The notes: generated by a model from the sequence alone, not told the origin. Shown: positions 47,702-58,846, counted from the stretch's first letter. The stretch: DNA of 64,000 nucleotides from Paratinospora sagittata (GCA_035771175.1 CM069610.1:26316501-26380500); one strand, 5' to 3'. Translations and numbers: made by a program.

Positions 47702-48256
47702 TAGTCATTTCCTTCGTAGTAATTGATGTTGTTCAAATTTCGCACCAAACAAATATATGTTAGTAAAATAATAATTATATTAGTTATACCCTTAATTTAA
47801 AATCTTAATTTCAAATGAAAATTTTAAATTTTAATTTATAAAAAAAATATAAATCATGTGCAATGTGCTTTTGAATAGTTTAACCAATTTTGACTCCCCT
47901 CCATGTTTTTTGAGATAGTTTCTCTATTTTACAGTTTTTAATTCTTTTGCAATTTTTTTTTCAATTTTCAAATGCTCTTATAGTCATAATCAACATTAGA
48001 AACTTTTATCGACAAAATAATTTTAATAATATCCATAATTTTAGATTTTATTTTTACCAAAGTTTTAAAATTTTAATTTGTATGGAAAAAACTTGGTGAA
48101 ACATACATGCACAAATGCTAATTTATTTTTTTGTTATTGTTTTGTCCAAAGTGTTCATTCTATGGATCAAGTCAAGTAATTTGAATTATATTAGTTGAGT
48201 TAGAATTAGTTTTTATAATATGATTAGTTTAAATTGTGTTGTATATTGATGGTAGC
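47702..48256. other. AT-rich sequence, nothing recognised
   Basis: The stretch is AT-rich with T- and A-runs. I see no coding frame, LTR edge, terminal inverted repeat or RNA gene. Confidence 0.5.
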
Positions 48257-48257
48257 A

Positions 48258-48450
48258 GGCTTCGTAGAAGATTGCTTTCGAAATAATCAACCAAACTAGT
48301 CCCCAGGTTGAGTGGTGGAGTCACAATGGTCTCGCTTAAATACCACTCTTCTAGAACAGCAAGCTGCTTCCCGTTCACTATTCAAAGGTACTAGGGACAA
48401 GACTTTGTCTAGCTAGATTAGATCAATTGCTATTTTAGCAGAGTAACAGT
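48258..48450 (-). repeat. Module shared by the Copia LTR and the V1 solo LTR (copy 1)
   Basis: GCTTTCGAAATAATCAACC, CCAGGTTGAG, CTTAAATACCA, CCCGTTCACTATT and GGACAAGACTTTGTCT here correspond in order to similar blocks at 51690-51860 in V1. P and V1 otherwise belong to different superfamilies. Confidence 0.6.
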
Positions 48451-48759
48451 ATAATAGCAGTAGATCGAGACTAGAATTTAACTCTATGTCCTTAAGATAA
48501 TTTTGTCCTGCACTGGTGCTCACTATGTATGATAATTATCTCACAGGATACAACGATCTCCTTCTTGTGACAGCAACACTTCAAATCCCAAGATAATCGA
48601 ACCAATAAATGTTGTAATCTCCCACAAAAACAATGTTAAAATAGAGAAAAAGGAAATGAGAGAAAATACTAAAAATTAAATATTTTGGGATGGGTTTTCT
48701 GAGTTTTGGAGGGCCCTATTTATAGATTTTTTGTGGCTATACATGGTGCCTTTTTGTGC

Positions 48760-49029
48760 ACCGTCGGATCGAGTCCGACTGCAACTAGATGCGATCTGAC
48801 GATTGCAATCATCACACCTGATCGTACACCGTTGGATCGTCCACAATCTGTGAAGGCACGATCTAATGGCCTTTATCAGCGCATCCAATCACTCACCGTT
48901 GGATCGAGCCTGATACTTGTAAATGCGATCCGACGGCTGCAATCGACGCATCCGATCCCATGTCGTTGGATCTTGCACGATAGGCGCGAATACGATCCTA
49001 TGGCTCAGAACTGCATACATCAAACCTGG
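48760..49029 (-). repeat. 67-bp tandem repeats, four units
   Basis: Units begin at about 48760, 48828, 48895 and 48962 with ACCGTTGGATCG or variants. Each has a second GCGATCCGACGGCTGCAATC-like half. They are GC-rich compared with the surroundings and give rise to open frames (48706-49083) that have no protein support. Confidence 0.8.
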
Positions 49030-49623
49030 ACGGTTCCCTCCAATCAATCACGTTCATGGCATTTGGACATCCTCAACGAATGACCCAAATTGGATCTCCA
49101 CGGACACATCTCACCCGTTTGATCTGCCTCGATTTCTGAAAATGAAATGGTCCCCAGCTCCTCGCGATGATGCACACGTGCGAAGTGCAAAGCGTTGTGC
49201 GCCCAATGTGCCCTAAGTCTCCCAATCTCCCTTTTGCCCTCGTACACGTGGTGTGGGCACGCTTGCATGGAGCATGCACCTGTGCAGGGTGATGCTTTAA
49301 GCCTTCCTTTGTATGTGTGTAGTGAGCTCAAATACTAGTGTAGAGTTCTAACAACACTTATAAGTAAAAATAAAATTTTCTAACTTTCCCATGTGGGGCT
49401 AAACTTTGTTTACCAAATTTCACCACTTTACGTATCAAGTAGGCTACTTTAGACTCAATTTCTCATTCATATAAAAATGAGTATAGCTAAATAATTATAC
49501 ATTCCTAATCACATATTAGAGATTAATATTCAACTTGGTCCCACCCAAAATCACATGTGGGTCCCACTTAAATATTTAGCTCAAAATGAACAAAATTCAT
49601 GTTTGTTACCCCTTTTTCCAACA

Positions 49624-50198
49624 ATCCCTCACATGAATGGATATTGATCTAGTTGCACTTTTCTATCATCCCCCACATAAATGGATTTTTTATACAATTT
49701 TAAAAAGTTAATGCGGACACTTGAGAGAGTATTGGTTGAATGAGCTACATCAGGATAGGTAATTTGTGGCTTTGAACCTTCCTTAGTGAAACACTATCGA
49801 ATTTACTAGCTAATCAATGAACACGTTGTCTTGAACTGTTTCAGTTGTTTATGCAAACCAAGATAATAGTGTACTCACAACTCAATTCCAAACAATATTG
49901 GCTCTTACGGTTATGTTCATTTTGGCCCTGAACAACTCATGGATTCATAAGTGCTTTTAGAGAATTCAAGCCTTAAAATCCTCATAGAATTAGCCCAGCT
50001 TACACTCACATAGGTGATTTCCTATTAAGAGTATCCAGCTATACCCCACATTATTGCAATGTCATAAGAATCATTAAAAGCAATGTTGATCCTTACTTAT
50101 TTTGTAGGCAACACTATTATATCATAGTAAACCGGCTCAACTTATTAATTGCACATGCTATGTCAGGACATGTACATGTCACAACATACATTAGGCTG
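49624..50198 (-). other. Copia P 3' untranslated region and polypurine tract
   Basis: Between the LTR and the RT end are two purine-rich tracts on the minus strand (about 49626-49640 and 49668-49682, the second reading ATTTATGTGGGGGATG). Decayed RNase H may lie near 50150-50198. The rest is not legible. Confidence 0.45.
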
Positions 50199-50937
50199 TC
50201 AAGTATATGTGAATACTCTAACTGATTTTATGGGTTGCCCTGTATTCTTTGCAAAATGTAAATTTACATCTCTATGTGTTTTTATAGGACTGGTATCATA
50301 TTTATTGAACTTATTCAATATTTTCTCAATATAATGTGATTGAGACAAAACTAACCTGTCAACTATTTTAGAGATTTTAATTCCTAAAATGACATCAGCA
50401 ATGCCCATATATTTCATATCAAAATGTTTAGTAAACATTTTCTTTGTAGAGTTGATTATGACTTTATTATTACCTATAATCAAACTATGACACAACCTTT
50501 TGGTGTGTCTTTGGCATATACACATTTGTCACATTCATTGATTTTAAAACCATTGGATAACATGACATTGTCAAATTTAATATGTCATTGTTTTGGTGCT
50601 TATTTTAATCCATTTAATGTGTCATTGTTTTGGTGCTTGTTTTAATCAATATAATGATTTCACAAGTCTACACACCTTATGTTCTTGTTCAGATGCAACA
50701 AACCCTTCAGGTTGTTGCAAATATATTTCTTCTTCTAGTTCACCATTTAAGAATATTGTCTCAACATCCATTTGATGAATTTCAAGATTGTTTATTGCAG
50801 CAATAACAATTAACAATCTTATGGATGTTATTATAGTTACCAGTGAATATGTATCGAAGAAATCAAGGCCCTCTTTTTGTTTAAAGCCATTGGCTACCAA
50901 CCTAGCCTTATATTTATCAATCGAACCATCAACATTT
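50199..50937 (-). pseudogene. Copia P reverse transcriptase, C-terminal two thirds
   Basis: Read on the minus strand: NVDGSIDKYKARLVANGFKQ, then IHQMDVETIFLNGELEEEIY, then KHFDMKYMGIADVILGIKI and LVLSQSHYIEKILNKF. These are hallmark Ty1/Copia RT segments. The YVDD-containing stretch between 50526 and 50645 is corrupt. RNase H is almost absent. At 50937 it is interrupted by V1 and the upstream codons resume at 52294. Confidence 0.8.
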
Positions 50938-51329
50938 TGTCACACCCCGCCCGAACGCGCCTAAACCGGCGGGACACTCATAGACGGGGCGCGAATGCAT
51001 TGTAACGATAATAACAAAGTCAGCGGAAGCATAGTTAAGGGAACATTCTCCCTTTTTCCCCAATGAATAATACAAAGGGTACAAAATGTGGGCCCAAAAA
51101 CCTGCACCCAGTCTACCCTAACCTCCTGTGAAAAATTGGATAACAACAGGGTGAGCTACAAGCTCAATGGGTAAAATAGTTCGCGTATATAACAATTAAT
51201 AAAGCACACTTCATAATCAAATATCTTAAATACATATGTGAGCATCATAATCAATCAATATGTATGTATGCATGACACCGTCTCGTAATGGTTTAATGAT
51301 TGTACATCGTCTGAGTTCATGTACAGATG

Positions 51330-51450
51330 TCCCTCCCTGGGAATAGCCTTGTTCTCATTGTACGTCCCTCCTCAGGAACAATACTCTGGATTCACGTACA
51401 GATGTCCCTCCCCGGGAATAGCCAGGTTCTCATTGTACATCCCTCTCTAG
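51330..51450. repeat. Short direct repeats in V1
   Basis: CACGTACAGATGTCCCTCCCCGGG-like units (near 51318 and 51396) alternate with CATTGTACGTCCCTCC-like units (near 51357 and 51435), giving a two-fold repeat of about 78 bp. Confidence 0.6.
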
Positions 51451-51689
51451 AGAAATATAATGAATAGCGAGCATCGCTCCTAACTATTCTATGAATCATG
51501 AACCACATACGTCCCTAGGTGGTGATATGTATGATGCTAATGCATGAACTGGTCTGCATGAACTGGTCCGATCTTTTCTTAACATTTAGACAGGATTTAG
51601 CAACGTCTAGTGATCCTTATCAGGGTCGGTATCACTACGTGCAAGGTTAGGACATTCAGTATTACTGTATAAGCTGATAGCTTTCAAAT

Positions 51690-51860
51690 AAGACCAACCA
51701 AATCAGTCTCCAGTTGAGAGGTGAGCACGAGGTCTACTTAAATACCAATCGTCTAGAGTAGCACACTACCTCCCATTCACTATTTTAAGTTACTGAGGAC
51801 AAGACTGAGTCTGGTTGAGCCAAATTGACTACTAATCTGGCATCACAACAACGTAATACT
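51690..51860 (-). repeat. Module shared with the Copia LTR (copy 2)
   Basis: GCTTTCAAATAAGACCAACC, CTCCAGTTGAGAGG, CTTAAATACCAATCGTCTAG, CCCATTCACTATT and GGACAAGACTGAGTCT match copy 1 in order and orientation. Confidence 0.6.
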
Positions 51861-52293
51861 TGAATTCCAAATATACAGGCATAAGTGCGACAATATAAAC
51901 ATTATACGCAATAATGCAGTGTAAATGAATGGTAGGCATAATGATAAATGAATATGAACTTTAATAAAAGTTATAAGACACGCAAACCTATTTTTCGTTC
52001 CCCACCTTCAGATAAGAACTCCTTTCAGAACTGGCGCTTTCCTCTGGACATAACCGCGTTGCGGCTCACAGAGTGTCTTGAAAGAGAGTCTCAAAAGACT
52101 AAAAACTCAGAATGAGTGGAAAGGAGAAGAAAATCACAATTTGGAGTGAATTTGGTGTGAGAAATGAGGAGGGGGGAGGGTCCTTATATAGAGAGATTGG
52201 CGCCTAAACGTTCAGGCGTCCTGCCCGGACGTCCGGGCTGTCTGCCCGAATGAATTTTTTTTTTCTTTTTTTGTGAAATCCTAGGGTATTACA

Positions 52294-52621
52294 CCTTTAA
52301 TTTTCTTTTAAAAATTCATTTACACCCCAAAGGCTTCATACCTGATGGTAAATCTACCAATTCTCAGGTATGATTATGCATGATTGATTCAATTTCACTA
52401 TTTATTGCTTTTTTCCAAAAAAGAGTTTCGAGTGTTGACATTGTCTTTTTAAAGGTTTGAGGCTCACTTTCTAACATATATGTTAGAAAATTAGGACCAA
52501 AAGACTTTGCTACTTTAGTCTTTTTACTACGTCGAGGTTCATCTTCTAAGTTTTTAGCTGGAGAATTGCTACTACTACTTGCAGTGTCATAAGTTCTTTT
52601 CTTTGAACTTAGCTTTTGCAT
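52294..52621 (-). pseudogene. Copia P RT N-terminal part and linker
   Basis: On the minus strand the frame carries a Ser-rich basic linker (RSKKTKVAKSFGPNF), then LETLFWKKAINSEIESIMHN. After a stop it continues as ELVDLPSGMKPLGCK and IFKRKLK. This is the start of Copia RT just before the V1 insertion point. Confidence 0.75.
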
Positions 52622-53495
52622 ATTTTTATTGAAAAAAATATGCTAAAAATGATGCATTCCTAAATTCCATAATTGTATTCTCATTTATATCAGGAATATC
52701 TGATTTATATACAAGGAATTTATACGCACTATTATTATGAGCATAACAAATGAATGTACAATCCATGGTTTTAGGCCCTATCTTAATCTTTTTAGGTTCA
52801 GGTATTTCCACCTTAGCTAAACGCCCCTATACTTTTAAATATTTATAAAAAAGTTTCTTACCTTTCCACAATTCATAAGGAGTAACATCTTTTTTCTTAT
52901 GGGGTATTTTGTTAAGAATATAGTTAGCAGAAAGAATTTGTTCCCCCCGCATATTCTGAGGTAACCCAGAACTTATCAACATGACATTCATCATTTCTTT
53001 CAATGTTCAGTTCTTGCATTCAACAATACCATTTGATTTAGGAGAATAATGAGCGGTTGTTTGATGAATAATACCATGTTTCTTGATAGAACGCACCAAA
53101 ATATGTTTCATATTCACCACCTCTGTCACTTCTTATTGCCTTTATTTTTTACCAAGTTGATTTTCAACCTCATTCTTATAGTGTTTAAATACTTTCAAGG
53201 CGTCATCTTTTCTTTTAAGCAAATATACATAACAATATCTTGTACTATTATCAATAAAAGTAATAAAATACTTTTTCTCACCTCTAGTTTGTACAAATTT
53301 CACGTCACATATATCACAATGAATTAACTCTAGAGGTTCAGTGTTTCTTTCATCTGAATGAAACGATGTTTTAGCTAACTTTGTCTCAACACATATTTCA
53401 CACTTATAATTTGGATCAATTTGATAGTTAGGTAATAATTCTAAATTCATCAATTTTCGTAATGAATTAAAATTAATATGTCATAATCTATTATG
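52622..53495 (-). pseudogene. Copia P integrase
   Basis: On the minus strand [16 protein letters not shown] supplies the Cys pair of the zinc-binding domain. Then come [11 protein letters not shown] (first catalytic Asp) and [20 protein letters not shown] frame break near 53140 leads to the second catalytic Asp and Glu region in pieces (about 52990-53110). The C-terminal region is in frame 52626-52811 (DCTFICYAHNNSAYKFLV). Several stops are present. Confidence 0.75.
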
Positions 53496-53963
53496 TCATA
53501 AACAAGAAGACTCCAACAAGTAAATAGAAGATAAATCATTATTATCTTCAAAAGTGTGGATTACAGGCATTACATTCATTTTGAATAAACCCCTTTCCAA
53601 GTACTCCTTTCCCACAAATACACTATTTTTAGAGTGTACAAATTTGTTAGAGTCAAAGACCATCTTAAAGCCATTTTTGCTCAATAATGAGCTAGAAACA
53701 AGATTCTTCTGGATGTCAAGTACATGCAGCACATTGATCAAAGTGAATTCCTTTCCCGAGGTCATCTTGAGAACCACTTTCCCAAGGCCCATGATTGTTG
53801 AAGTTGTTGAATTCCCCATGATCAGATTGCGTCCTCTTATTGGCGTATAAGCGAAAAACATACTTTTATCAGCACAAACATGTCGAGTGGCTCCAGTATC
53901 AATCCACCACTCTTTGGGATCATCTACCATGTTCCCTTCAAAGACAACAACATACATCATCAT
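53496..53963 (-). pseudogene. Copia P protease and pre-integrase domain
   Basis: The 155-residue frame has EWWIDTGATRHVCADKSMF, whose DTGA is the Copia protease active site. Then come NVLHVLDIQKNLVSSSLLSK and GFKMVFDSNKFV, which belong to the region before integrase. It is open but lacks its natural upstream and downstream joins because of stops on both sides. Confidence 0.75.
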
Positions 53964-54849
53964 TTTAGAAACTTCTTTGGACTGTTTCTACGCAATCACA
54001 TTGACTTGATCTTTCTTGGACTTTTCCTTGGATCGACAATCCTTTGCTTTGTGCCCTTATTTTTGACAAACAAAACACTTTCCGTTAAACTTTTGTGATT
54101 TGCCTTTCCGTTGGGCCGGACCATCACCAGTGTGCTTGCGCTTCTTCTTGTTCTTGTGAGGCTTTCCCTCCACAAGGTTAGCCTTAGGCTCTATGGATTG
54201 GCCTTCAGTCTTCTTGTCATGACTCTTATTGTCTTCTTCAATCTGCAGTCTGACAATAAGGTATTCAAGACCCATCTCCTCATGCTTGTGCTTGAGATAG
54301 TTCTTAAAATCTTTTCAAGAGGATGGCAACTTCTCAATAATTGCATCCACTTGAAAAGATTCACTCAAAGACATTCTCTTTGCATGAATCTCATGGAGAA
54401 TGACCTGTAACTCTTAAAATTGATCCAACATAGTCTTTGAGTCCACCATTTTGTAATCAAGGAACTTACTGACCACAAATTTCTTATGGCCAACATCTTG
54501 TAATCAAGGAACCTACTGACCACAAATTTCTTATGGCCAACATCTTCAGTCTTGTTGTACTTCTTGTCCAAGGAATTCCACAACTCCTTGGCAATACAAA
54601 CTATACTATACACATTATATAGTGTATTTTCAAGTCCATTCAAACTTGAATTGCAACAATCACATACTTATTAGTCTCATCATCTCTGAGTTCGAGTTCT
54701 TCTTCATTCAACACCTTGACCAAGTTGAGGGTGATCAAGTAAAACAACATCTTCTGTTGCCACCTTTTGAAGTCGGTGCCAGCAAACTTCTCTGGCTTCT
54801 TAGGTTTCACAAAACCAGTAGTTGGAGTAGGTGTAGAATCTATCTCCAT
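53964..54849 (-). pseudogene. Copia P gag
   Basis: The start is at 54849 (MEIDSTPTPTTGFVKPKKPE, then FAGTDFKRWQQKMLFYL). Further pieces are ELWNSLDKKYNKTEDVGHKK, YLIVRLQIEEDNK and a zinc knuckle CFVCQK, stop, GHKAKDC near 54030-54080. The stop lies inside the knuckle. A 47-bp tandem duplication (54451-54544) shifts the frame in the middle. The gag therefore cannot be made whole. Confidence 0.75.
54451..54544. repeat. 47-bp tandem duplication in Copia gag
   Basis: TTGTAATCAAGGAAC starts at 54451 and again at 54498. The two copies differ at only one or two bases, so the duplication is recent relative to the decay of the element. Confidence 0.85.
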
Positions 54850-55246
54850 TGAAAATACAACAATCTATGGATTTAGAAAAAGAAAAGAAAAGAAAAGTTT
54901 GGTAGTATCAAAACAATTCAAACTAATTAAAAAATATTATGCATCGTTAAGGTATCTTGGAAGCTTTTAATGTTTATTTTTATTTAGAAATAATTTTATA
55001 AGACAAAATTAAAAATTTATGAATTGAGTGAATAAAAAAAATCTTTTTTCAATAAAAAATTTAAATAATAAAAAAAAAAACTCGACTAACTTTTTATCAA
55101 ATTAATATGAAGCCAGTGGATAGTTAGGTTTTGTTGAGTTTTAACACTATTTATGGAATGACCAAGTGGAGTTCCTAACATGAACCACCTCAACCCAAGG
55201 GTGGTCCCCCCTCCCACACACATAGATATATATATATATATATAAT
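54850..55246. other. AT-rich sequence upstream of Copia gag
   Basis: The Copia 5' LTR and primer-binding site are expected here but are not recognised. The sequence is A/T-rich with (AAAAG)n-like runs near 54880 and a (TA)n tract at about 55225-55243. Confidence 0.4.
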
Positions 55247-55731
55247 AATAAAACCTCTCCATAGTGATATTTTATAAAGAAATAACCTCTACATAATAAT
55301 AAAAAATTCCGGGCCTAACTTGGACAAGTTATAAATAGGAATAATTTTCACATTATAATAAATTATAATTTTTCTAGGTCCCGTCTTAAAGAAACTTGCC
55401 TCTACATAGTAATAATTAACTATATATTGCAAAAAATATATTACATTAAAGGTTTAAGATAAAATAAAATATTTATCTAAAGTTGTTTAAGATAATGATT
55501 TAGTTGAAGATTCAAGGGTTGTGTTACAATGTATTTATAGAATTTACATTGATAAAATGACTTTTCATATTTCTAACACTTCCCAACACTAAAAAAATCT
55601 ATGCACATTATTTTTTGAAACTATACTATTTTTTGAAATTATACAATAATGTTTCTAAGTAGAACTCAAGTTATAACCTCCTTATAATAATAATTTAACT
55701 TGGTCCCAACATTATGACAATAGATAGGTTT

Positions 55732-55735
<4 letters not shown>
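55247..55735. mobile_element. Mariner-type (Emigrant-like) MITE candidate
   Basis: The ends TAATAAAACCTCTCCATAG (left) and the reverse of TAGTAAAACCTATCTATTG (right) are imperfect inverted repeats embedded in TA-rich sequence. TAAAACCTCTATA-type ends with TA targets are known from Emigrant/pogo-like MITEs of dicots. Internal CCTCTACATA and GGTCCC blocks repeat in both directions. No coding. Confidence 0.5.
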
Positions 55736-55773
<38 letters not shown>

Positions 55774-56130
55774 CTTTATTTATTTTCTTATAAGTTTATT
55801 TAAAATTGCTTTATTATATAAGCCTTTTAGAAAAATTACTAGCATATTCTAATATTTAACCTAAATGTAACAAATTCAAATCTTTCATTGTTCCTAAAAC
55901 TTTTTCAAAATCTTAAGATCTTTAACTCTCTAAAAACCCTATTTTTAAATATTAAACCCTTACATTGATAGCATGGAAGAGGAAATAATGGTTTGTAATG
56001 ACTGTTCACAATGTTGAGAATGTGTTTTGCAACTTTTAGGTTTTTTTTGAGCTAGTTTTGAATATTTGAAACATATTTTTTTTTTTGTGTATTCTCAACT
56101 AGTGTTTTAAATGACGATTATAGTAGTTCT
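55736..56130. other. AT-rich sequence
   Basis: After a (TA)n tract (to about 55770) the sequence is AT-rich with T-runs. No coding frame or repeat edge is seen. Confidence 0.4.
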
Positions 56131-56290
56131 GTCAATGTCGATTGAACCATTTTATATGAGTTCGACTAATGTTGGCCGAATCATTTCATACAAGTTTAGT
56201 CAATGTTGGCTGAACATATAACTAAAAGGTCAACCAATGTTGGTCGAACTCATATGAAATTGTTTAGCCAATGTTGGTTGAACCACTCCA
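56131..56290. repeat. 34-35-bp tandem repeat, five units
   Basis: Units start near 56131, 56166, 56200, 56234 and 56268, each with a version of CAATGTTGGTCGAAC. Units 1 and 4 also contain ATATGAGTTCGAC and its reverse complement GTCGAACTCATAT, so a hairpin is possible. Confidence 0.7.
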
Positions 56291-56547
56291 ATAATCATAT
56301 AAATTATGATTAACAAAACACGCAAAAAAATTTATGTTCAAAATTTCAAAATTAGTTAAAAAAATACTTGAACTAAGAATGAATTTAGTGTTTAGAGTGA
56401 GTAAAAAATACTCAAAAATAGAGTAGTAAAACCTAAAGAAGAAGGTAAGTCGGTCAAGTGAGAGAATTAATAAGATTACTAAAGGAGTCAGTAATTGAGT
56501 AAAATTGAATGGGGTGTTATTAAGGAATTTTAAAATTTTGTGGGTGC

Positions 56548-57180
56548 CAGGGGTGTTCATTAACCCGACCAATCTAACCGAATCGAACCTTTTGGATTGG
56601 TTTAAGTTGAATTAGATTGATTATTTGGGTTGGGTTAGATTCTAAGATGTCCAACGCAATCAATTTGAGTTGGGTCATGGGTTGAGTCCATAAAAAATCA
56701 AATAACCCGACTCAAATCAAACGTAAGTGTTGAAACCTTAGACCTTTTTGGAAAGACATAATTGTTTATATTACTCAACTATTATGCATTGATCATTTAT
56801 TATTTGCATGCTTCCCAAACTAGTTGATTGTGTGTTAAAATTCTTGAAGTATTGTTAAATTATTAGGATTTGCCCTTTTCTTTTGTGTGTTAAAATTCTT
56901 GAAGAATTTTTGTTTTCTAATTGATTTTCTTAATGATTAATATTCTATAAATTTGCTTTTTTGGTATAAGATTTGCTTAAATTTTTTTTTTTTTTGTATT
57001 GATGAAGTGTCTCAAAAACTTTTGGTTTTTTTTTTTTTTTTTTGCTAAATAAGCTGTATTTTTTTTGTTGTAAATAAGAATTTTGACTAGGATTTAGATT
57101 GAGTTGAGTTCGAAAATAAATTAAGTTGAGCTAGGATTTAAAATTATCCGCCCCAATTATTTAGATTGAGATTGAGTTAG
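56548..57180. mobile_element. Possible hAT-type element end (CAGGGGTGTTCA)
   Basis: CAGGGGTGTTCATTAACCCGACC is a common kind of left terminus of plant hAT-related repeats. GGTTGGGTTAGAT-like sequence follows, as usual for these. The matching right terminus is not seen before the gene at 57389, so the element is truncated or the call is wrong. Confidence 0.35.
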
Positions 57181-57388
57181 ATTGTGACCGTTAGCCGAAC
57201 CAACTCGTATTCGGTGCAAAGGGTAACCGGGTGAAGTGAATTTAACGGGAAACCACCCCTCCACCCAGCCCGAGTTCGAACGCTTTCAAATCAACACATT
57301 TGCCAAGCTCGCGAAACCCCTAAAAATTTTTCGAAGCTTGCTGTTAGGCAATTCAAAAGATTTCCACCGTTCTGATGAAAGCTGCTCT

Positions 57389-57641
57389 ATGTTTCAAGAA
57401 TTTTCATCCGACTCTAGACCTGCAGAAAATTTAGAAAACATTGGCGATTCACGCGAAGCCGAGTCTTCTTCGAGTTCGCCGAATCTCGATGAATCAGACC
57501 TCAATCTCAGCATCACTGATACTTTGGCTCAAGGGATTTCCTGCATGCTTGGTTCGGTAATTAGGGATTTCGACTTTAAAGCTGAAAATGCCGTGAAAAG
57601 CCAGGATCAGTTGTCCTTCGCCATTGATCGACTCACAAGAG
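57389..57641 (+). CDS. SNAPIN-like (BLOC-1 subunit) protein, first coding exon
   Basis: SNAPIN is a small coiled-coil subunit of BLOC-1, which works in endosomal and vacuolar sorting. After a Ser-rich acidic N-terminus (about 45 residues) the exon encodes DTLAQGISCMLGSV, then NAVKSQDQLSFAIDRLTR. The spacing of AxG, the SQ..L and ID.L positions fits the start of SNAPIN's helical region. The exon ends ACAAGAG before GTATTG, a good splice donor, in phase 1; the next codon would become Glu if the following exon starts AG, as in other SNAPINs. An upstream in-frame ATG at 57236 would add 51 residues without similarity, so 57389 is preferred. Composition is less AT-rich than its surroundings. Later exons are not found within the window. 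Confidence 0.55.
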
Positions 57642-58740
57642 GTATTGTTTTTGCTCTCTCTCTCTCTCTCTCTCTCTGGTGTATGTATATTAATTAGTTG
57701 AACTGCCAGTTCCAAAATGATTTTCATCACTTGTAGGTAACTCAGTAAGCAGAGTAGGGATTTGTGTTTCGCAATTTAAGATAATGTGGTTTTTTTTTTT
57801 ATTAATGTTGATGGTTTTTGAGAATATCTTGCTTCCTAGACACTTTTGTAGGAATTGCTTCAATATTGTCTGTAATCCGCAGCTTGTTGAAACGATGATC
57901 TAAGTTGTCAAAGAGCTAAATAATAGCCTGCAACTTTTACTAAATTGCATAGTAGCTTCAACCAATTTCTTTGGCACTTTCCAAGTGCGATAAAATCATG
58001 TTCCAACAAATTCCAAAGTTACATCTCTTTACCTTCCCCACTCTGTTGTACCTATTAGACTTTAAACATAGTGGTTTGCTAATTTTTTAAAGTTTCTTTT
58101 GAAATCTGGGACAGAAACTTTAGGATTGGGGGCGATAAGAATAAAAAAAAATTGTTAGATCTTTGAGTCATGGATTTTTTTTTTCTACATTTGTGGCAAT
58201 CAGCATTTCTTATGCTGGCACCAAAAGATGCATAGCCTTCATCCTCAACCTCTATATCATGATTATCATCATCATCCGCAATATTTAAAAACTTCATTGC
58301 TTGTTAATTTTTACTAACCAGAGGAAGCACTCGTTGTGTTCTTCTATTCCCATTCTTTCAAACTCTTTATTTCAAATTTTCAATCTTTACATTTTGTGGG
58401 GCTTTCTGATGTCTATAATCTTTTTAGTGAAGGGTTTTTTTTTGTTTTTTTTTTATCTATTTTGTTAAATATACCTTGTCACTGGTCTTTTGATAAGATG
58501 TGTATGTCATGATATTTGCTTTTTTCTATATTTGAAAATGGCATATTTCTACTTTAGACCTTTTCTACCACTAGGTCTAGCATCATTGGGGGACATACAT
58601 TTGAATGATTTTTTTTTTTCTTACAAAAATCATGCCATAATGTCTAAAGCTAATGAAAATCAGAAAATACAGTTTAAAATGCTGGAAGTAGTTCCTCTCA
58701 AAAAAAATGTTGGAAGTAGTTGAAAACATATATAAGGACT
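57642..58740 (+). other. Probable first intron of the SNAPIN-like gene
   Basis: It starts GTATTG and contains a (CT)n tract (57654-57678), T-runs and AT-rich sequence. I searched for an acceptor followed by the expected E-L-x-K-L continuation and did not see one. The intron may extend through the elements to the right, or the gene may be truncated. Confidence 0.4.
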
Positions 58741-58846
58741 AACCAAAATTAGAAAGTAATAACAGTTGAAGTTTGGTTTATGATGCTCCGTAATAGGAGT
58801 TCGATTTTATGGTGCAATATGAACACCCAAAGAAACACTAGTAGGG

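Larger units (their letters stand above)
48257..49623 (-). repeat. Copia element P: 3' LTR
   Basis: On the minus strand it starts TGTTGGAAAAAGGGG (49623), right after a purine-rich GTGAGGGAT tract. A TATA sequence CTATAAATAGGG lies at about 48714-48725. It holds a 67-bp tandem array (48760-49029). The lower end is set where similarity to V1 starts (about 48258); the true end is uncertain because no second LTR of P was found. Confidence 0.55.
50933..52298 (-). repeat. Solo LTR V1 (chromoviral) inside Copia RT
   Basis: V1 proper is 50938-52293. On the minus strand it starts TGTAATACCC and ends GGGGTGTGACA. Flanking CATTT (50933-50937) and CCTTT (52294-52298) differ by one base. It splits the RT codons for FKRKLK and NVDGSIDKYK. 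It has a minus TATA box at 52182-52193, the chromoviral block CCATTGAGC...GCTCACCC...CACAGG (about 51120-51170) and CCCTCCC(C/T)GGGAATAG repeats (51330-51450). Confidence 0.8.

Noticed and set aside
48706..49331. Cys/Arg-rich open frames on both strands
   Set aside because: They are produced by the GC-rich 67-bp tandem repeats, and the periodicity explains the openness.
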